DNA of 64,000 nt from positions 1-64,000 of the forward strand of contig JAKLJW010000028.1 in the NCBI GenBank assembly GCA_023150935.1. The letters are read 5' to 3'. Positions 51,559-61,381 of this stretch are shown one piece after another. The notes beneath the pieces are model-generated. The model had not been told where the DNA came from and did not search any database. It worked only from the letters and a program-made list of their open reading frames with translations. The DNA is from Candidatus Binatia bacterium. Lineage in GTDB: Bacteria; Desulfobacterota; Binatia; HRBIN30. Position 1 is the first letter of the stretch, and every line of letters begins with the position of its first letter. Position numbers and translations under genes: made by a program.

Positions 51559-52338
51559 ATGGTCAGGCGCGAGAAGAGCAACTACGTAATTCAGTCTGTC
51601 TCCCATGCTCTTGACGTCCTCGAGCAGTTCACAGGAGAGCCGGACGAACTCGGGGTAACCGAGCTCAGCAAGCGTCTCAAGCTGCACAAGAACAATGTCT
51701 TTCGCCTGCTAGCAACGCTCGAAGCGCGCGGGTACATCGAACAGAACAAGGTGACCGAGAATTACCGGCTGGGGGTTCGCTGCCTGCGCCTGGGGCAGCG
51801 TTTCGTGCAGCAGATGGGCCTGCTGCGCCAGGCGCGTCCGGTCATGCAGCAGGTCGCCAGGACCAGCGGCGAGACGGTGTCCATTGCCGTGTTGCGGGGC
51901 GGGGGTGTGGTACCGTTGGACGCCGTTGACGGCGCGCAGGCCGTGCGTCTGGTGTCCCGCATCGGCGACTTCATGCCGCTCCACTGCACGGCGGCTGGCA
52001 AGTTGCACCTGGCGTTCGGCGACGAAGAGCTACGGGCCTCGCTGCCCGAATCTCTCCACAAGTACACGGAGCGGACGATCACGGACCACGCCCATCTCGG
52101 CAAGCAAGTAGAAAAGATTACCGAGGCGGGATTCGCCGCCGACATGGGTGAGTTCATCGAAGACGTGCGCTCCGTTGCCGTGCCGGTTCGCGATTACACG
52201 CGCGCCGTGGTCGGGAGTCTGTCGGTGGCCGGTCCGGCTTACCGTCTGACCGCCGAGCGGATCGACAAGGAAGTCGTTCCGCTGATGCTCAAGGCCGGCC
52301 GGGAGCTATCGACTCGCCTCGGGTTCGAAGCCGAATAG
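51559..52338 (+). CDS. IclR-family transcriptional regulator
   Basis: This 259-residue regulator starts at ATG 51559 after GGAGG. The N-terminal winged helix (residues 8-75) includes QSVSHALDVLEQF, LGVTELSKRLKLHKNNVFRLLATLEARGYIEQ and YRLGVRCL. The C-terminal effector domain has LHCTAAGKLHLAF and FAADMGEFIEDVRSVAVPVRDY, typical of the GAF-like IclR domain. It lies 130 bases before etfB on the same strand and is a likely regulator of the ETF genes in response to an aromatic or acyl metabolite; that link is positional inference. Confidence 0.9.
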   Translation: MVRREKSNYVIQSVSHALDVLEQFTGEPDELGVTELSKRLKLHKNNVFRLLATLEARGYIEQNKVTENYRLGVRCLRLGQRFVQQMGLLRQARPVMQQVARTSGETVSIAVLRGGGVVPLDAVDGAQAVRLVSRIGDFMPLHCTAAGKLHLAFGDEELRASLPESLHKYTERTITDHAHLGKQVEKITEAGFAADMGEFIEDVRSVAVPVRDYTRAVVGSLSVAGPAYRLTAERIDKEVVPLMLKAGRELSTRLGFEAE

Positions 52339-52468
52339 AAACTGCAATTGCGGTCGCAGGCAGTGTAGTTCGGGCCCGCCGATCGGCGCGTCGACCCCAC
52401 CTTGACCGTCTCGAAGACCGCATGGTACCAACTTTCGATTCGCAATATCCCCCCTCAGGAGGCTCGCC

Positions 52469-53263
52469 GTGAAAATTTTGGTAACGGTCAAACGGGTCCC
52501 AGACCCGAACGCGACCATCAAGGTCAAGCCGGACGGCAGCGGTATCGTGACCGACAATCTGAAGTACGTCGTCAACCCCTTCGACGAGATCGCCATCGAA
52601 GAAGCCTTGCGAATCAAGGAGAAGGGCGGTGGCGCCGAGGTCGTCCTTGCCAGCATCGGTGCGAAGGAATCGGCCGAGCAACTGCGTACGGGTCTGGCCA
52701 TGGGTGCAGACCGCGCCATTCTGGTGCTCGCGGACCAGCCACTGGACTCCCTCGGAACCGCGCGCATTTTCGAGAAGCTCGCGAAAGACGAGCAAGCCGA
52801 TCTGGTGCTAATGGGCAAGCAAGCGATCGACGACGACTGCAATCAGACCGGACAGATGCTGGCCGCACTGCTCGGCTGGCCGCAGGCAACCTTCGCATCG
52901 AAGGCCGAGGCCCTCGACTCCGACGCCGAGAAGCAGGGTCTGCCCGGTGTCGTCTTGAGCGGGAAGTCGGCGAAGGTGCTGCGAGAAGTCGACGGAGGGC
53001 TGGAGACCCTGGAGATCGGTCTTCCGGCGGTAGTGACCGTCGACCTGCGGCTCAACACGCCCCGTTACGCCTCCTTGCCGGGGATCATGAAGGCACGCAA
53101 GAAGGAGCTGAAGGAAGTGCCGGTGGCCAGTCTCGGCCTCGACGTGGCACCCAGGGTCAAGATTCACAAGCTAGCCCCTCCGCCGGCGCGGCAGGCCGGT
53201 CGCAAGGTCGCATCGGTGGAAGAGCTGGTGCAGGTCCTTCACACCGAAGCCAAAGTCATCTGA
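52469..53263 (+). CDS. etfB: electron transfer flavoprotein beta subunit
   Basis: This 264-residue protein starts at GTG 52469, with AGGAGG six bases upstream. MKILVTVKRVPDPNATIKV and NPFDEIAIEEALRIKE are classical EtfB sequences; the AMP-binding region includes MGKQAIDDDCNQTGQMLAALLGWP. With EtfA it accepts electrons from acyl-CoA dehydrogenases. The gap to etfA is 14 bases, so they are cotranscribed. Nothing suggests the bifurcating (FixAB-like) type by eye, but this needs alignment. Confidence 0.94.
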   Translation: MKILVTVKRVPDPNATIKVKPDGSGIVTDNLKYVVNPFDEIAIEEALRIKEKGGGAEVVLASIGAKESAEQLRTGLAMGADRAILVLADQPLDSLGTARIFEKLAKDEQADLVLMGKQAIDDDCNQTGQMLAALLGWPQATFASKAEALDSDAEKQGLPGVVLSGKSAKVLREVDGGLETLEIGLPAVVTVDLRLNTPRYASLPGIMKARKKELKEVPVASLGLDVAPRVKIHKLAPPPARQAGRKVASVEELVQVLHTEAKVI

Positions 53264-53277
53264 ATCGGGAGATACCC

Positions 53278-54246
53278 ATGGCGAAAGTTCTCGTATTCGT
53301 CGAACACCACAACAAGAAGTTCAGTAAAGCAGCGCTCGTCGCACTGACCGCGGGCAAGGACCTCGCAGCGAAGACCGGTGGGGATTGTTGCGCAGCGGTC
53401 TTCGGCAACGGCGTCGAGGCGCTGGGAGCGGAACTGGCCGAGTACGGCGCCAACAAGGTCTACGCCGTCGAGGACGGGGCGCTCGATCACTACGTCGCCG
53501 ATGCCCATGCGGCGGCACTGGCGCAGCTCGCAAAGGACAAAGGCATCGACACGATCATTGCCACCGCCACGGCGGTGGGCAAGGATCTGCTTCCTCGCGT
53601 AGCAGCGCTGCTGGGCGCCGGCATGGCCAGCGACGTCACGGCGTTTCACGCCGACGGAACGATGGAGCGCCCGATGTGGGCTGGAAACGTCATGGCGACG
53701 GTATCGATCGAAGGGCCGATCAAGGTGGTCAGCGTCCGCGCAACGTCATTCGAGGCCCCTGCAAAGAACGGTAAAGGCGAGGTGGAGAAGGTCGCCGTAG
53801 CGATCGATGCGGGCGCGAAGGGGATGAAGTTTGCCGGCTTCAGCGAAACGAAGTCGGATCGCCCCGTCCTGACCGAGGCACGCATTGTCGTCTCCGGCGG
53901 TCGCGCCTTGAAGTCTGCCGAGAACTTCAAGACGGTGCTAGAACCGCTGGTCGACACCATGGGTGCGGCAATGGGCGCCAGCCGCGCCGCGGTCGATGCG
54001 GGCTTCGTGCCGAACGACCTGCAGGTAGGTCAGACCGGCAAGGTTGTCGCGCCACAGCTCTACATCGCGGTGGGCATCTCCGGTGCCATCCAGCATTTGG
54101 CCGGGATGAAGGACTCGAAAGTCATCGTCGCCATCAACAAGGACGAAGAGGCCCCCATCTTCCAGGTTGCCGACTACGGCCTTGTTGCCGATCTGTTCAA
54201 GGCCGTCCCGGAAATGAAGACCGAAATCGAGAAGTTGAAACACTAA
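53278..54246 (+). CDS. etfA: electron transfer flavoprotein alpha subunit
   Basis: This 322-residue protein starts at ATG 53278, preceded by CGGGAGA. The N-terminal domain begins [20 protein letters not shown]. The C-terminal FAD domain has [58 protein letters not shown] and [18 protein letters not shown], which carry the FAD-contacting Arg, Ser and Asp positions of the family. It forms the ETF heterodimer that passes electrons to the membrane Fe-S protein encoded convergently at 54381-56456. Confidence 0.95.
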   Translation: MAKVLVFVEHHNKKFSKAALVALTAGKDLAAKTGGDCCAAVFGNGVEALGAELAEYGANKVYAVEDGALDHYVADAHAAALAQLAKDKGIDTIIATATAVGKDLLPRVAALLGAGMASDVTAFHADGTMERPMWAGNVMATVSIEGPIKVVSVRATSFEAPAKNGKGEVEKVAVAIDAGAKGMKFAGFSETKSDRPVLTEARIVVSGGRALKSAENFKTVLEPLVDTMGAAMGASRAAVDAGFVPNDLQVGQTGKVVAPQLYIAVGISGAIQHLAGMKDSKVIVAINKDEEAPIFQVADYGLVADLFKAVPEMKTEIEKLKH

Positions 54247-54360
54247 CGACGGCGGCGTCTGCGCCGCCGTCGCCGTCGGATCCCCCGGGCTTCGCGGACA
54301 CGCCCCGCAACTCCAGACCTGAGCCGAGATCGGCAGGGGCGTGTCCGAACACCCCCTGCC
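54247..54360. terminator. convergent terminator region between etfA and etfD-like gene
   Basis: A perfect 11-bp stem with a TCTG loop (54247-54272) starts one base after the etfA stop. Next, GGACACGCCCC (54296-54306) pairs with GGGGCGTGTCC (54336-54346), while GGCAGGGG (54333-54340) could instead pair with CCCCTGCC near 54353-54360. There are no long T-tracts, but the density of stems between two convergent genes suggests bidirectional termination. Confidence 0.55.
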
Positions 54361-54380
54361 GAGGGCCGCGCGCCGTGTGG

Positions 54381-56456
54381 TCAGCGCATGTTCTCGGCCA
54401 CCAGCTCCATGACGTCGAGCGCCTGAACCTTCTCTTCCAGGTTCTTGGATTTGATGCCGTCGTCCACCATGGTCATGCAGAAGGGGCAGGCCACGGCGAT
54501 GACGTCCGGTTTGGTCTCGAGCGCCTGTTCGACACGCTGAAAGTTGACCCGTTTGGTGGGTTCCTCTTCCATCCACATGCGGCCGCCGCCGGCGCCGCAG
54601 CACATGCCGAACTTCCGACTGCGCTCCATCTCGCGCAGAATCACCCCGGGGATCCTGGCGAGGATATCGCGGGGAGCATCGAAGACGCCGTTGTAGCGGC
54701 CGAGGTAGCAGGAGTCGTGGTAGGTAATCGCCTTGCTGCCATTGGTCTTGAAGTCGATCTTGCCCGCGGCAATGAGTTGCATGACGAACTCGACGCCGTG
54801 GACCACCTCGTAGTTGCCGCCGAATTGCGGGTACTCGTTCTTGAGCGTGTTGAAGCAGTGCGGGCAGTTGGTGATGATCTTCCTCACCTTGTAACCGTTC
54901 AGCACCTCGACCAGCATCTGCGCCATCGTCTGGAAGAGGTACTCGTTGCCAATGCGGCGGGCACTCTCGCCGTTGCACAGTTCCTCGACGCCGAGAATTG
55001 CGAAGTCGACCCCGGCGCGCTTGAGCACCTTTGCAAACGCCTGTGTGGTTCGCTTGGCGCGGTCGTCGAATGCACCGGCGCAACCGACATAGAACAAGTA
55101 CTCCGCTTCGGGTTTGTCGGCCATCGTCGGAATGTCCAGACCTTCGGCCCAGGCGGCCCGCTGGGAGGCATCGACGCCCCACGGGTTGCTCTGCGTCTCC
55201 ATCTGCTTGAAGGTCCGCGTGAGCTCGGTCGGGAAGCGCGACTCCTCCTGGACGAGATGCCGCCGCATGTCGACGATCTTGTCGACGTACTCGATCAGCA
55301 CCGGGCAGGCTTCTTCACAGGCGCGGCAGGTCGTGCAGGCCCAGAGAACTTCGTCGTGGATAAGACGCTCGCCGACGACGTTCTCGCCGACCGTGACCGG
55401 CTCCGCACCGTCGCCTCCGGCCGGCTTCGCGGCAATGACCTCGGATTGGCGTTCGTACAGATAGTCGCGAAGATTGAGCATGAGCTGTCGCGGCGCCAGA
55501 TCCTTACCGCTCATGGTCGCGGGGCAATGGGACGAGCAGCGGCCACACTCGGTGCACGAGTACATGTCGAGCACCTGCTTCCAGGTGAACTGGTTGATGT
55601 AAGAGGTACCGAATCGCGTCGCGTTCTCGAGGTCCTGCTTGCTGAGCGCCCCGGTCGGCTGCGTCTTCAGAAAGAACACGTTCGGCAGGGAGGTGATGAT
55701 GTGGAAGTGTTTCGACAGCGGCAGCACGTTCATGAAGACGAGGATGACGCAGTTGTGGAGCCACCACCCGGCGTTGCTCATCAATTCGGCCAGGCCGACG
55801 CCCCCCAACGCCAGCAGTGCAAGGCCAACCGCGTGACTGATCGGTTGCCATGGTGTCTCGGCCTGAACCTCAGGATTAGCCGCTTCCACCACAGCACGGC
55901 CCCCGTCGTACAGCAGACCGCCGATCATGATCGAGCCGATGAAACACAGGATCACGTAAGCTTCCCAGTGCGACTGGCCGGCGAGCCGATCCTCGGCCGG
56001 CCTGAACCCATAGAGACGCTTCGGGTGCGAGACGCCCCAGCGGTACAGCAATACGGCGATCGCACCCAGGACCAGCACTTCCATGATGTCCTTCAGCAGC
56101 AGGTACGGACCGCCAAGGAGGTATGGAGAGAACAGGGGCACGTAGAAGTGCGGGAAGAAGGCGCGACCGAACATGGTTACGACCTGGATGGCGAGGATCG
56201 TAAAACCCCAGAACACGAAGAAGTGGAGCCAGCCGGCGGTTTGCTCGCTAATGCGCGTATCGGGCCGGGGTTCGCGTTGGACGAACTTCTTCTGACCGAA
56301 GGCGTACGTCAGCACGGCCTTGATGCGACGCGGGATGTCGTCGAAACGATCGACGGGTTCGACTTTGGTGAGCACCATGAAACGCCCGTAAAGCGTCCGC
56401 GCCAGCATCCCCAGCGCGCTCACCAGCAACAGCGCGAATATGACAGCAGTCCACAT
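54381..56456 (-). CDS. membrane Fe-S ETF:(mena)quinone oxidoreductase (EtfD/DgcB-like)
   Basis: This 691-residue protein starts at ATG 56456, seven bases after GGAGG. The N-terminal part has five or six transmembrane helices (about 1-265), including a NarI-like haem region with HFFVFWGF and HNCVILVFM. Two [4Fe-4S] motifs follow: CTECGRCSSHCP near 305 and CTTCRACEEACP near 380. Two C-terminal CCG domains contain CPHCFNTLKNEYP and MCCGAGGGRMWME. This architecture matches EtfD-type proteins that oxidise reduced ETF and reduce menaquinone during beta-oxidation. It is convergent with etfBA, supporting the partnership. A FixCX-type ETF-QO is not present. Confidence 0.88.
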   Translation of the reverse strand: MWTAVIFALLLVSALGMLARTLYGRFMVLTKVEPVDRFDDIPRRIKAVLTYAFGQKKFVQREPRPDTRISEQTAGWLHFFVFWGFTILAIQVVTMFGRAFFPHFYVPLFSPYLLGGPYLLLKDIMEVLVLGAIAVLLYRWGVSHPKRLYGFRPAEDRLAGQSHWEAYVILCFIGSIMIGGLLYDGGRAVVEAANPEVQAETPWQPISHAVGLALLALGGVGLAELMSNAGWWLHNCVILVFMNVLPLSKHFHIITSLPNVFFLKTQPTGALSKQDLENATRFGTSYINQFTWKQVLDMYSCTECGRCSSHCPATMSGKDLAPRQLMLNLRDYLYERQSEVIAAKPAGGDGAEPVTVGENVVGERLIHDEVLWACTTCRACEEACPVLIEYVDKIVDMRRHLVQEESRFPTELTRTFKQMETQSNPWGVDASQRAAWAEGLDIPTMADKPEAEYLFYVGCAGAFDDRAKRTTQAFAKVLKRAGVDFAILGVEELCNGESARRIGNEYLFQTMAQMLVEVLNGYKVRKIITNCPHCFNTLKNEYPQFGGNYEVVHGVEFVMQLIAAGKIDFKTNGSKAITYHDSCYLGRYNGVFDAPRDILARIPGVILREMERSRKFGMCCGAGGGRMWMEEEPTKRVNFQRVEQALETKPDVIAVACPFCMTMVDDGIKSKNLEEKVQALDVMELVAENMR

Positions 56457-56607
56457 CACTGGACCTCCTTGACGAGCGGCCTCCGGAGCAGCGAGAACTA
56501 CGGTAATCCCCCCGCCGTTTCAAGGTGGACGGAGGCAAGATGGGTGCCCTTATGCCTGCGAGAAGTCTGGCTTTTCTGCAGTGGAGGCCGACCGGCAGCG
56601 AGAGATC

Positions 56608-58554
56608 TCAGGCATCCCGATCGAGGTAGGTGTACTCGTGCAGCCCTTGTTCGTAGTGCCGGCGCAGTCGGGCCGAGTCTTCGAGACTGATCTGTCCGGC
56701 CCGCATGGCGACCTCGATGGTACGCCGTACCTTCTCGATGAGCGTACCCTTGTCGTACTGCACGTACCGCAGGACGTCGGTCACGGCATCGCCTTCGACG
56801 ACGTGCTCCACCTCGTAGCGGCCATCGCGCCCGAGCCGCACATGAACGGCGTCGGTATCGCCGAAGAGGTTGTGCAGATCGCCGAGGATCTCCTGATACG
56901 CGCCGACGAGGAAGACGCCGATCAGGTAAGGTTCGCCGTTAAAGGGATGGAGTTCGAGGACGTCTTTGACGTCGCGCTGGTCGATGAAGCGGTCGATCTT
57001 GCCGTCGCTGTCGCAGGTCAGGTCCGCGAACACCCCGCGGCGAGTCGGGCGCTCGTTGAGGCGATGGATCGGCATGACTGGGAACAACTGCTTTACCGCC
57101 CAGTGGTCCGGCGCCGACTGAAAGACCGAGAAGTTGCCGTAGTAGGTATCCGCCAGACCCTTCTCCAGGGGCTCGAGGTCGTCGGGCACGTACGGCAACT
57201 CCCGAACGATGCGGAGGATCTTCTCGCAGCAATCCCAGAACAAGCGCTCGACACGGGCGCGAGCTCGCAGGTCGAGATATCCGAGCGAGAACAGGGTCGA
57301 CGCTTGCTCCTTGATCTGCAGCGCGTCGTGATAAGCCTCCTGAACGTTTTTCTGGGACACCGTCGTCCAGATTTCGTGCAGGTCCTTGAGCACCTTGTGA
57401 TCGTCTTCGCCCACCGGATCCGGCGGCCGGCCGGAAACCATCTCGTTGACCCCGAGCACATCGAAGATCAGCACCGAGTGGTGCGCGACCATAGCCCTCC
57501 CCGATTCGGTGACGATGTCGGGGTGTGGCACGTTCTCCTTGTCGCAGGCCTCCTGTACGGCCGCGACCACGTCGTTGGCGTACTCCTGTACGGAGTAGTT
57601 CATCGAGGAATGGAAGTTCGTCTGCGAGCCGTCGTAATCGACACCGAGGCCGCCACCGACATCGATGAACTTCGGCGCCGCCCCCATGAGGTGTAAGCCG
57701 ACGAAGATCCGGCCGGCTTCGTTCAAGGCATCCTTGTGCGCGCGGATCGCGGTGATTTGCGAACCGATGTGAAAGTGCAGCAATTCAAGGCAATCGAGCA
57801 TGCCCTCGGCAGCAAGACGGTCGACCGCTTCGACGATTTCCACGGCGGTAAGTCCGAACTTGGAACGGTCGCCCGTCGACTCGACCCACTTCCCCGCGCC
57901 GCGAGTGGTCAAGCGGGCGCGTACCCCGATGTGCGGGCGGATGCCCAACTCCCGCGACGTCCGCACGATCAAGTCTACTTCCCGGAAACGGTCGACGACG
58001 ATGATCGGGTGTCGCCCGAGTCGCTGCGCGAGCAGGGCGGTCTCGATGTACGCTCTATCCTTGTACCCGTTGCAGACGATGAGGGCACCGGGCGTGTCGA
58101 GGATGGCGAGCGCGATCAGCAACTCCGGCTTGCTACCGGCCTCGAGGCCGATGCGCTCCTCGGCGCCGAACTCGACGATTTCCTCGACAACATGCCGCTG
58201 CTGATTCACCTTGATCGGATAGACCCCGCGATACGCTCCCTTGTAGCCGTACTCGCCGATCGCTCTCTTGAACGCGCCGCAAATGCCTTTCACGCGGCCG
58301 GCCAAAATGTCGGAGAAGCGCACGAGGAGCGGTGTCCGCAAGCCTCGCTGGCGCAGGTCCATCACGAGATCCAGCAGGTCGATCCGCGCCCCGTTCTCGC
58401 TGTGCGGCCGCACCTCGACGTGGCCGTTGTCGGCCACACCGAAGAAACCGGCTCCCCATGCCGCGACGTTGTACAGTTCGAGGCTGTCGCGAACGGTCCA
58501 CCCTCGCATGCCCGTGCTTGCTCCGTTCTTCCAGGCGTTCGAAATCCGCGCCAT
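56608..58554 (-). CDS. speA: biosynthetic arginine decarboxylase
   Basis: This 648-residue PLP enzyme converts arginine to agmatine and CO2 for polyamine synthesis. The PLP-Lys is in GVYPIKVNQQRHVVEEI near residue 115. Other fold III motifs are EAGSKPELL, LHFHIGSQI and FIDVGGGLGVDYDGS (phosphate-binding Gly loop), and TCDSDGKIDRFI holds the Cys-Asp substrate site. The length and the YRGVYPIKVNQ block are typical of SpeA. It starts at ATG 58554, divergent from the HtrA gene over 119 bases. No speB is adjacent. Confidence 0.95.
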   Translation of the reverse strand: MARISNAWKNGASTGMRGWTVRDSLELYNVAAWGAGFFGVADNGHVEVRPHSENGARIDLLDLVMDLRQRGLRTPLLVRFSDILAGRVKGICGAFKRAIGEYGYKGAYRGVYPIKVNQQRHVVEEIVEFGAEERIGLEAGSKPELLIALAILDTPGALIVCNGYKDRAYIETALLAQRLGRHPIIVVDRFREVDLIVRTSRELGIRPHIGVRARLTTRGAGKWVESTGDRSKFGLTAVEIVEAVDRLAAEGMLDCLELLHFHIGSQITAIRAHKDALNEAGRIFVGLHLMGAAPKFIDVGGGLGVDYDGSQTNFHSSMNYSVQEYANDVVAAVQEACDKENVPHPDIVTESGRAMVAHHSVLIFDVLGVNEMVSGRPPDPVGEDDHKVLKDLHEIWTTVSQKNVQEAYHDALQIKEQASTLFSLGYLDLRARARVERLFWDCCEKILRIVRELPYVPDDLEPLEKGLADTYYGNFSVFQSAPDHWAVKQLFPVMPIHRLNERPTRRGVFADLTCDSDGKIDRFIDQRDVKDVLELHPFNGEPYLIGVFLVGAYQEILGDLHNLFGDTDAVHVRLGRDGRYEVEHVVEGDAVTDVLRYVQYDKGTLIEKVRRTIEVAMRAGQISLEDSARLRRHYEQGLHEYTYLDRDA

Positions 58555-58673
58555 CTTAGCGGCGTCTCACCCGACCGCAACTACCCTTGCAAGGCGGATC
58601 GCAGATTCCCGCGTGGCCCTCTCTCGTCGGGAATCGCCTTGACTCGCGGCGACCGAACTTTACCTCTTGCCGC

Positions 58674-60026
58674 ATGATTGCATCTACGCCCCGCATCGCA
58701 CTGGCTCTCCTTTTCCTTTCGGTTCCTTGCCCGCGCATGGCCCTGGCCGACGGCGATACGAGGCGCACGCCCGTCGTGCGCGCCGTCGAGCAGGTCGCCC
58801 CATCGGTTGTCAACATCTCCACCGAGGCCATGCTGCCGCAGGCGGCCGGCCCGTTTCCGGGCTTTCGTGACCCGATGCTCGACCAGTTCTTCCGGGATTT
58901 CTTCGAACCGCGCGCGCCCAGACTTCGCCAGGCCAGCCTGGGCTCGGGCCTGGTCATCCGCGCAGATGGCTTCATCCTCACCAACCAGCACGTCGTGCAA
59001 CGGGCCACCCGCATCAAAATAACCTTTGCAGACGACACCGAGCTCGACGCCACGCTCGTGGGTGCGGACGCCGACTCCGACCTCGCTCTCCTCAAAGTCA
59101 GCGCCGACCCTGCGCTACCCGCGGCGGTTCTCGGCGATTCTTCCGACCTGATGATCGGAGAGACGGTCATTGCCATCGGGAATCCGTTCGGCCTCTCTCA
59201 CACCGTGACCACCGGCGTCATCAGTGCTCTGGGCCGCTCGATTCGCAGCGACGACCAGGTGTACGTGGATTTCATCCAGACCGATGCCTCGATCAATCCG
59301 GGGAACTCCGGTGGCCCGTTGCTGAACCTCAACGGGCAAGTCGTGGGGATCAACACGGCAATCTACCAGAAAGCCCAGGGCATCGGCTTCGCCGTTCCGA
59401 TCAATCGCGCCCGTCGCATTGCCGACGATCTAATCGCGTTCGGCGAGGTGCACGCTCCATGGGTGGGCGCCGTCGTTCGCGACATCGGCCAAGAGCTTGC
59501 ACGCGATCTGTCCCTCGACCGCGGTCGCGGCGTTCTCGTCCGTGCCGTCGAGGCTCAGAGTCCGGCCGCCGAGGCCGGCCTCAAGCCCGGGGACGTAATA
59601 CTTGCCGTCGACGGCCAGCCGGTCCGGTCGGCCGACGAATACGAACAACGGATCCGCGACCGAGGCGAGCGAAGTTCTCTGTACCTCACCGCCCGCCGCA
59701 GCGGGACAACCACATCGATAAACGTCAACACGCGCCCCTTCCCCCTGGACCGTGCCGACGAGCTGGCCTGGCGCCTCATTGGTGTTCGTCTGAGCGATGC
59801 CGATGCGGGGGTTGCCGTAACCCGCGTCCGTCCAGCGAGTCCCGCAGCCCGGATCGGCATCCAGCCAGGCGATCGTCTCGTCGCTCTCGGCGGCACCCCA
59901 ACCCGATCTCTGGAGGAATTCCGCAAGCGCATGGCCGCGCTCCGCCTCGCGCAGGGGGCCCTTCTCTCGGTGCGCCGGGGGCGGGCAGTGTACCGCGTTG
60001 CGACACCCTTCGCTCAGGACTTCTGA
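58674..60026 (+). CDS. periplasmic serine protease, HtrA/DegP family
   Basis: This 450-residue protein starts at ATG 58674. A Sec signal (residues 1-25, ALALLFLSVPCPRMALA) is followed by the trypsin-like domain with triad His106 (ILTNQHVV), Asp136 (ADSDLALL) and Ser212 (NPGNSGGPLL). Two PDZ domains follow: about 265-345 (GVLVRAVEAQSPAAEAGLKPGDVILAVDG) and about 360-450. It would degrade or refold damaged periplasmic and outer-membrane proteins. The residues before the protease domain include a short Phe/Pro-rich LA-loop-like segment (FFRDFFEPR). A strong terminator follows. Confidence 0.93.
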   Translation: MIASTPRIALALLFLSVPCPRMALADGDTRRTPVVRAVEQVAPSVVNISTEAMLPQAAGPFPGFRDPMLDQFFRDFFEPRAPRLRQASLGSGLVIRADGFILTNQHVVQRATRIKITFADDTELDATLVGADADSDLALLKVSADPALPAAVLGDSSDLMIGETVIAIGNPFGLSHTVTTGVISALGRSIRSDDQVYVDFIQTDASINPGNSGGPLLNLNGQVVGINTAIYQKAQGIGFAVPINRARRIADDLIAFGEVHAPWVGAVVRDIGQELARDLSLDRGRGVLVRAVEAQSPAAEAGLKPGDVILAVDGQPVRSADEYEQRIRDRGERSSLYLTARRSGTTTSINVNTRPFPLDRADELAWRLIGVRLSDADAGVAVTRVRPASPAARIGIQPGDRLVALGGTPTRSLEEFRKRMAALRLAQGALLSVRRGRAVYRVATPFAQDF

Positions 60027-60060
60027 GATCTCCGAGCCCGCCCCCTGCCGCAAAAAACAA

Positions 60061-60086
60061 AGGGCCGGGTCTGACGACCCGGCCCT
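60061..60086. terminator. strong bidirectional intrinsic terminator
   Basis: AGGGCCGGGTC-TGAC-GACCCGGCCCT forms a perfect 11-bp stem with a 4-base loop. On its left AAAAAACAA gives a U-tract for minus-strand transcripts, and TTCCT follows on the right. It separates the htrA stop from the convergent secreted-protein gene. Confidence 0.88.
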
Positions 60087-60117
60087 TCCTACTCTCGCAC
60101 CTCGGCAGCTACGTAGC

Positions 60118-61308
60118 TCACTGGTTGATCGGTGACAGATAGATGAAATCTGGCGCCGACCGCTTACCACGCTGCACGGGAACGTATGCCGCCGACTTAA
60201 TGTCGCCGCTTGCCAGGTCTTCGTGGAACTCCTCCGCAATCGCCAAGATACCGTTACCGAGCGGCGGATTCTTTTCCGGACCGACGACCCCGCGCATCAC
60301 GGTCTGACCCGTCAGCGTCCCCTGGACGTTGACGTTGAATATCGAGGCGCGGTCGTCACCGGGTCCCAGCCGCGTATCGATGTCCGACAGAGCGATCTCG
60401 GTCAGACACGTAACGCGCCGGCTAGTGGAGAAGCGCTGCTCGTACTCGTTGTACACTAGAAACTGCACAACGGTGGACACCGGCCGCTGTAAGAGGAAGT
60501 CCTCGGAGCAAGGTACAAACGTCACGTGGGTACCAATGATGTCCGCCTGTCCGAAGTCGGTTTCGAGAATCGCATCGTCGAAAAAGTGATCGAGCACCAA
60601 GATATTGGGACAGGCGTTATACTCGACGTCGTTCAGGAGGAGGACATCGTCCCCGTCGTTCTCGCCCGCCGCCTGGACTCCGATCGCGTTGTATCCGCGG
60701 CTATCGGCGTACACGAATGGCCCTTCTCCCAGCCCCGCCTCAACCGTTTCTATCGTAGCCTCGCCCTTCAGGGAGTTGCGGTTCACCGGCCGCTCATCTT
60801 CGCCGACCTCTACGCACTTCAGCTCGCCGATCATCGGGTCCTCGGGCGCGGGCGGAATGCTGCCTGAATTGCTGTACCCATCCGGCCCCGGAAATACACC
60901 CAGCGGCAGATCGGACAGCCCCTTGCTCAGCTGCCACACCAGCGGCTGCTTTGGAGTAAGGCGGAAAGCGAAGTCGGTCTCGACCCAGCCGGCCACACAG
61001 AACCCGTTCGGGCCACAAGTGTTGGCAGCGTTCGGGTCGCAAACGCTGAAGTTGTTGGAGCAGTGCCCGTTGGCATTGACGTAGTAGCAACGAACGTTCA
61101 CCGGCTCCGCCGAGGTGTTCGTCATCTGAATCAGAGTATCCAGTTGGAATCCGGGCAGGAGCGTGTTCACGAGCAGCTTCGGGTAAATCAGGATCGCCGC
61201 AGCGTTCGTCGAAGTCACGTCGGCGCGCGCCGCACCTGACCAGAGCGCCACGCCGGCGACGAACGCGCACACGCCCGAGAGAAAAGGATTCCACTTCACC
61301 GTTCGCAT
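60118..61308 (-). CDS. secreted protein of unknown function, paralogue A
   Basis: This 396-residue protein starts at ATG 61308 behind AAAGGAGAGG. A Sec signal, MRTVKWNPFLSGVCAFVAGV, cleaves near ARA-DV (about residue 30). The mature protein is Cys-rich, with likely disulfides: VRCYYVNANGHCSNNFSVCD, CGPNGFC, GELKCVEVGED and YNACPNILVLDHF. The region around VQFLVYNEYEQRFSTSRRVTC is shared almost word for word with the next gene. No catalytic motif, TM anchor or sorting tail is seen. I recognise no named family. The tandem paralogue suggests a surface or extracellular structural role. Confidence 0.7.
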   Translation of the reverse strand: MRTVKWNPFLSGVCAFVAGVALWSGAARADVTSTNAAAILIYPKLLVNTLLPGFQLDTLIQMTNTSAEPVNVRCYYVNANGHCSNNFSVCDPNAANTCGPNGFCVAGWVETDFAFRLTPKQPLVWQLSKGLSDLPLGVFPGPDGYSNSGSIPPAPEDPMIGELKCVEVGEDERPVNRNSLKGEATIETVEAGLGEGPFVYADSRGYNAIGVQAAGENDGDDVLLLNDVEYNACPNILVLDHFFDDAILETDFGQADIIGTHVTFVPCSEDFLLQRPVSTVVQFLVYNEYEQRFSTSRRVTCLTEIALSDIDTRLGPGDDRASIFNVNVQGTLTGQTVMRGVVGPEKNPPLGNGILAIAEEFHEDLASGDIKSAAYVPVQRGKRSAPDFIYLSPINQ

Positions 61309-61381
61309 TGCCCCTCTCCTTTCACGTGTCAGGGAGAATCCAGCCACAGCCTTTTCTCCGTCTCGCGCCGATCCCTGGGCG

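Noticed and set aside
52402..52430. Promoter TTGACC-N17-GTACCA with a TGGTACCA palindrome before etfB
   Set aside because: The -10 is poor and the 8-base palindrome is too short to claim as an IclR operator.
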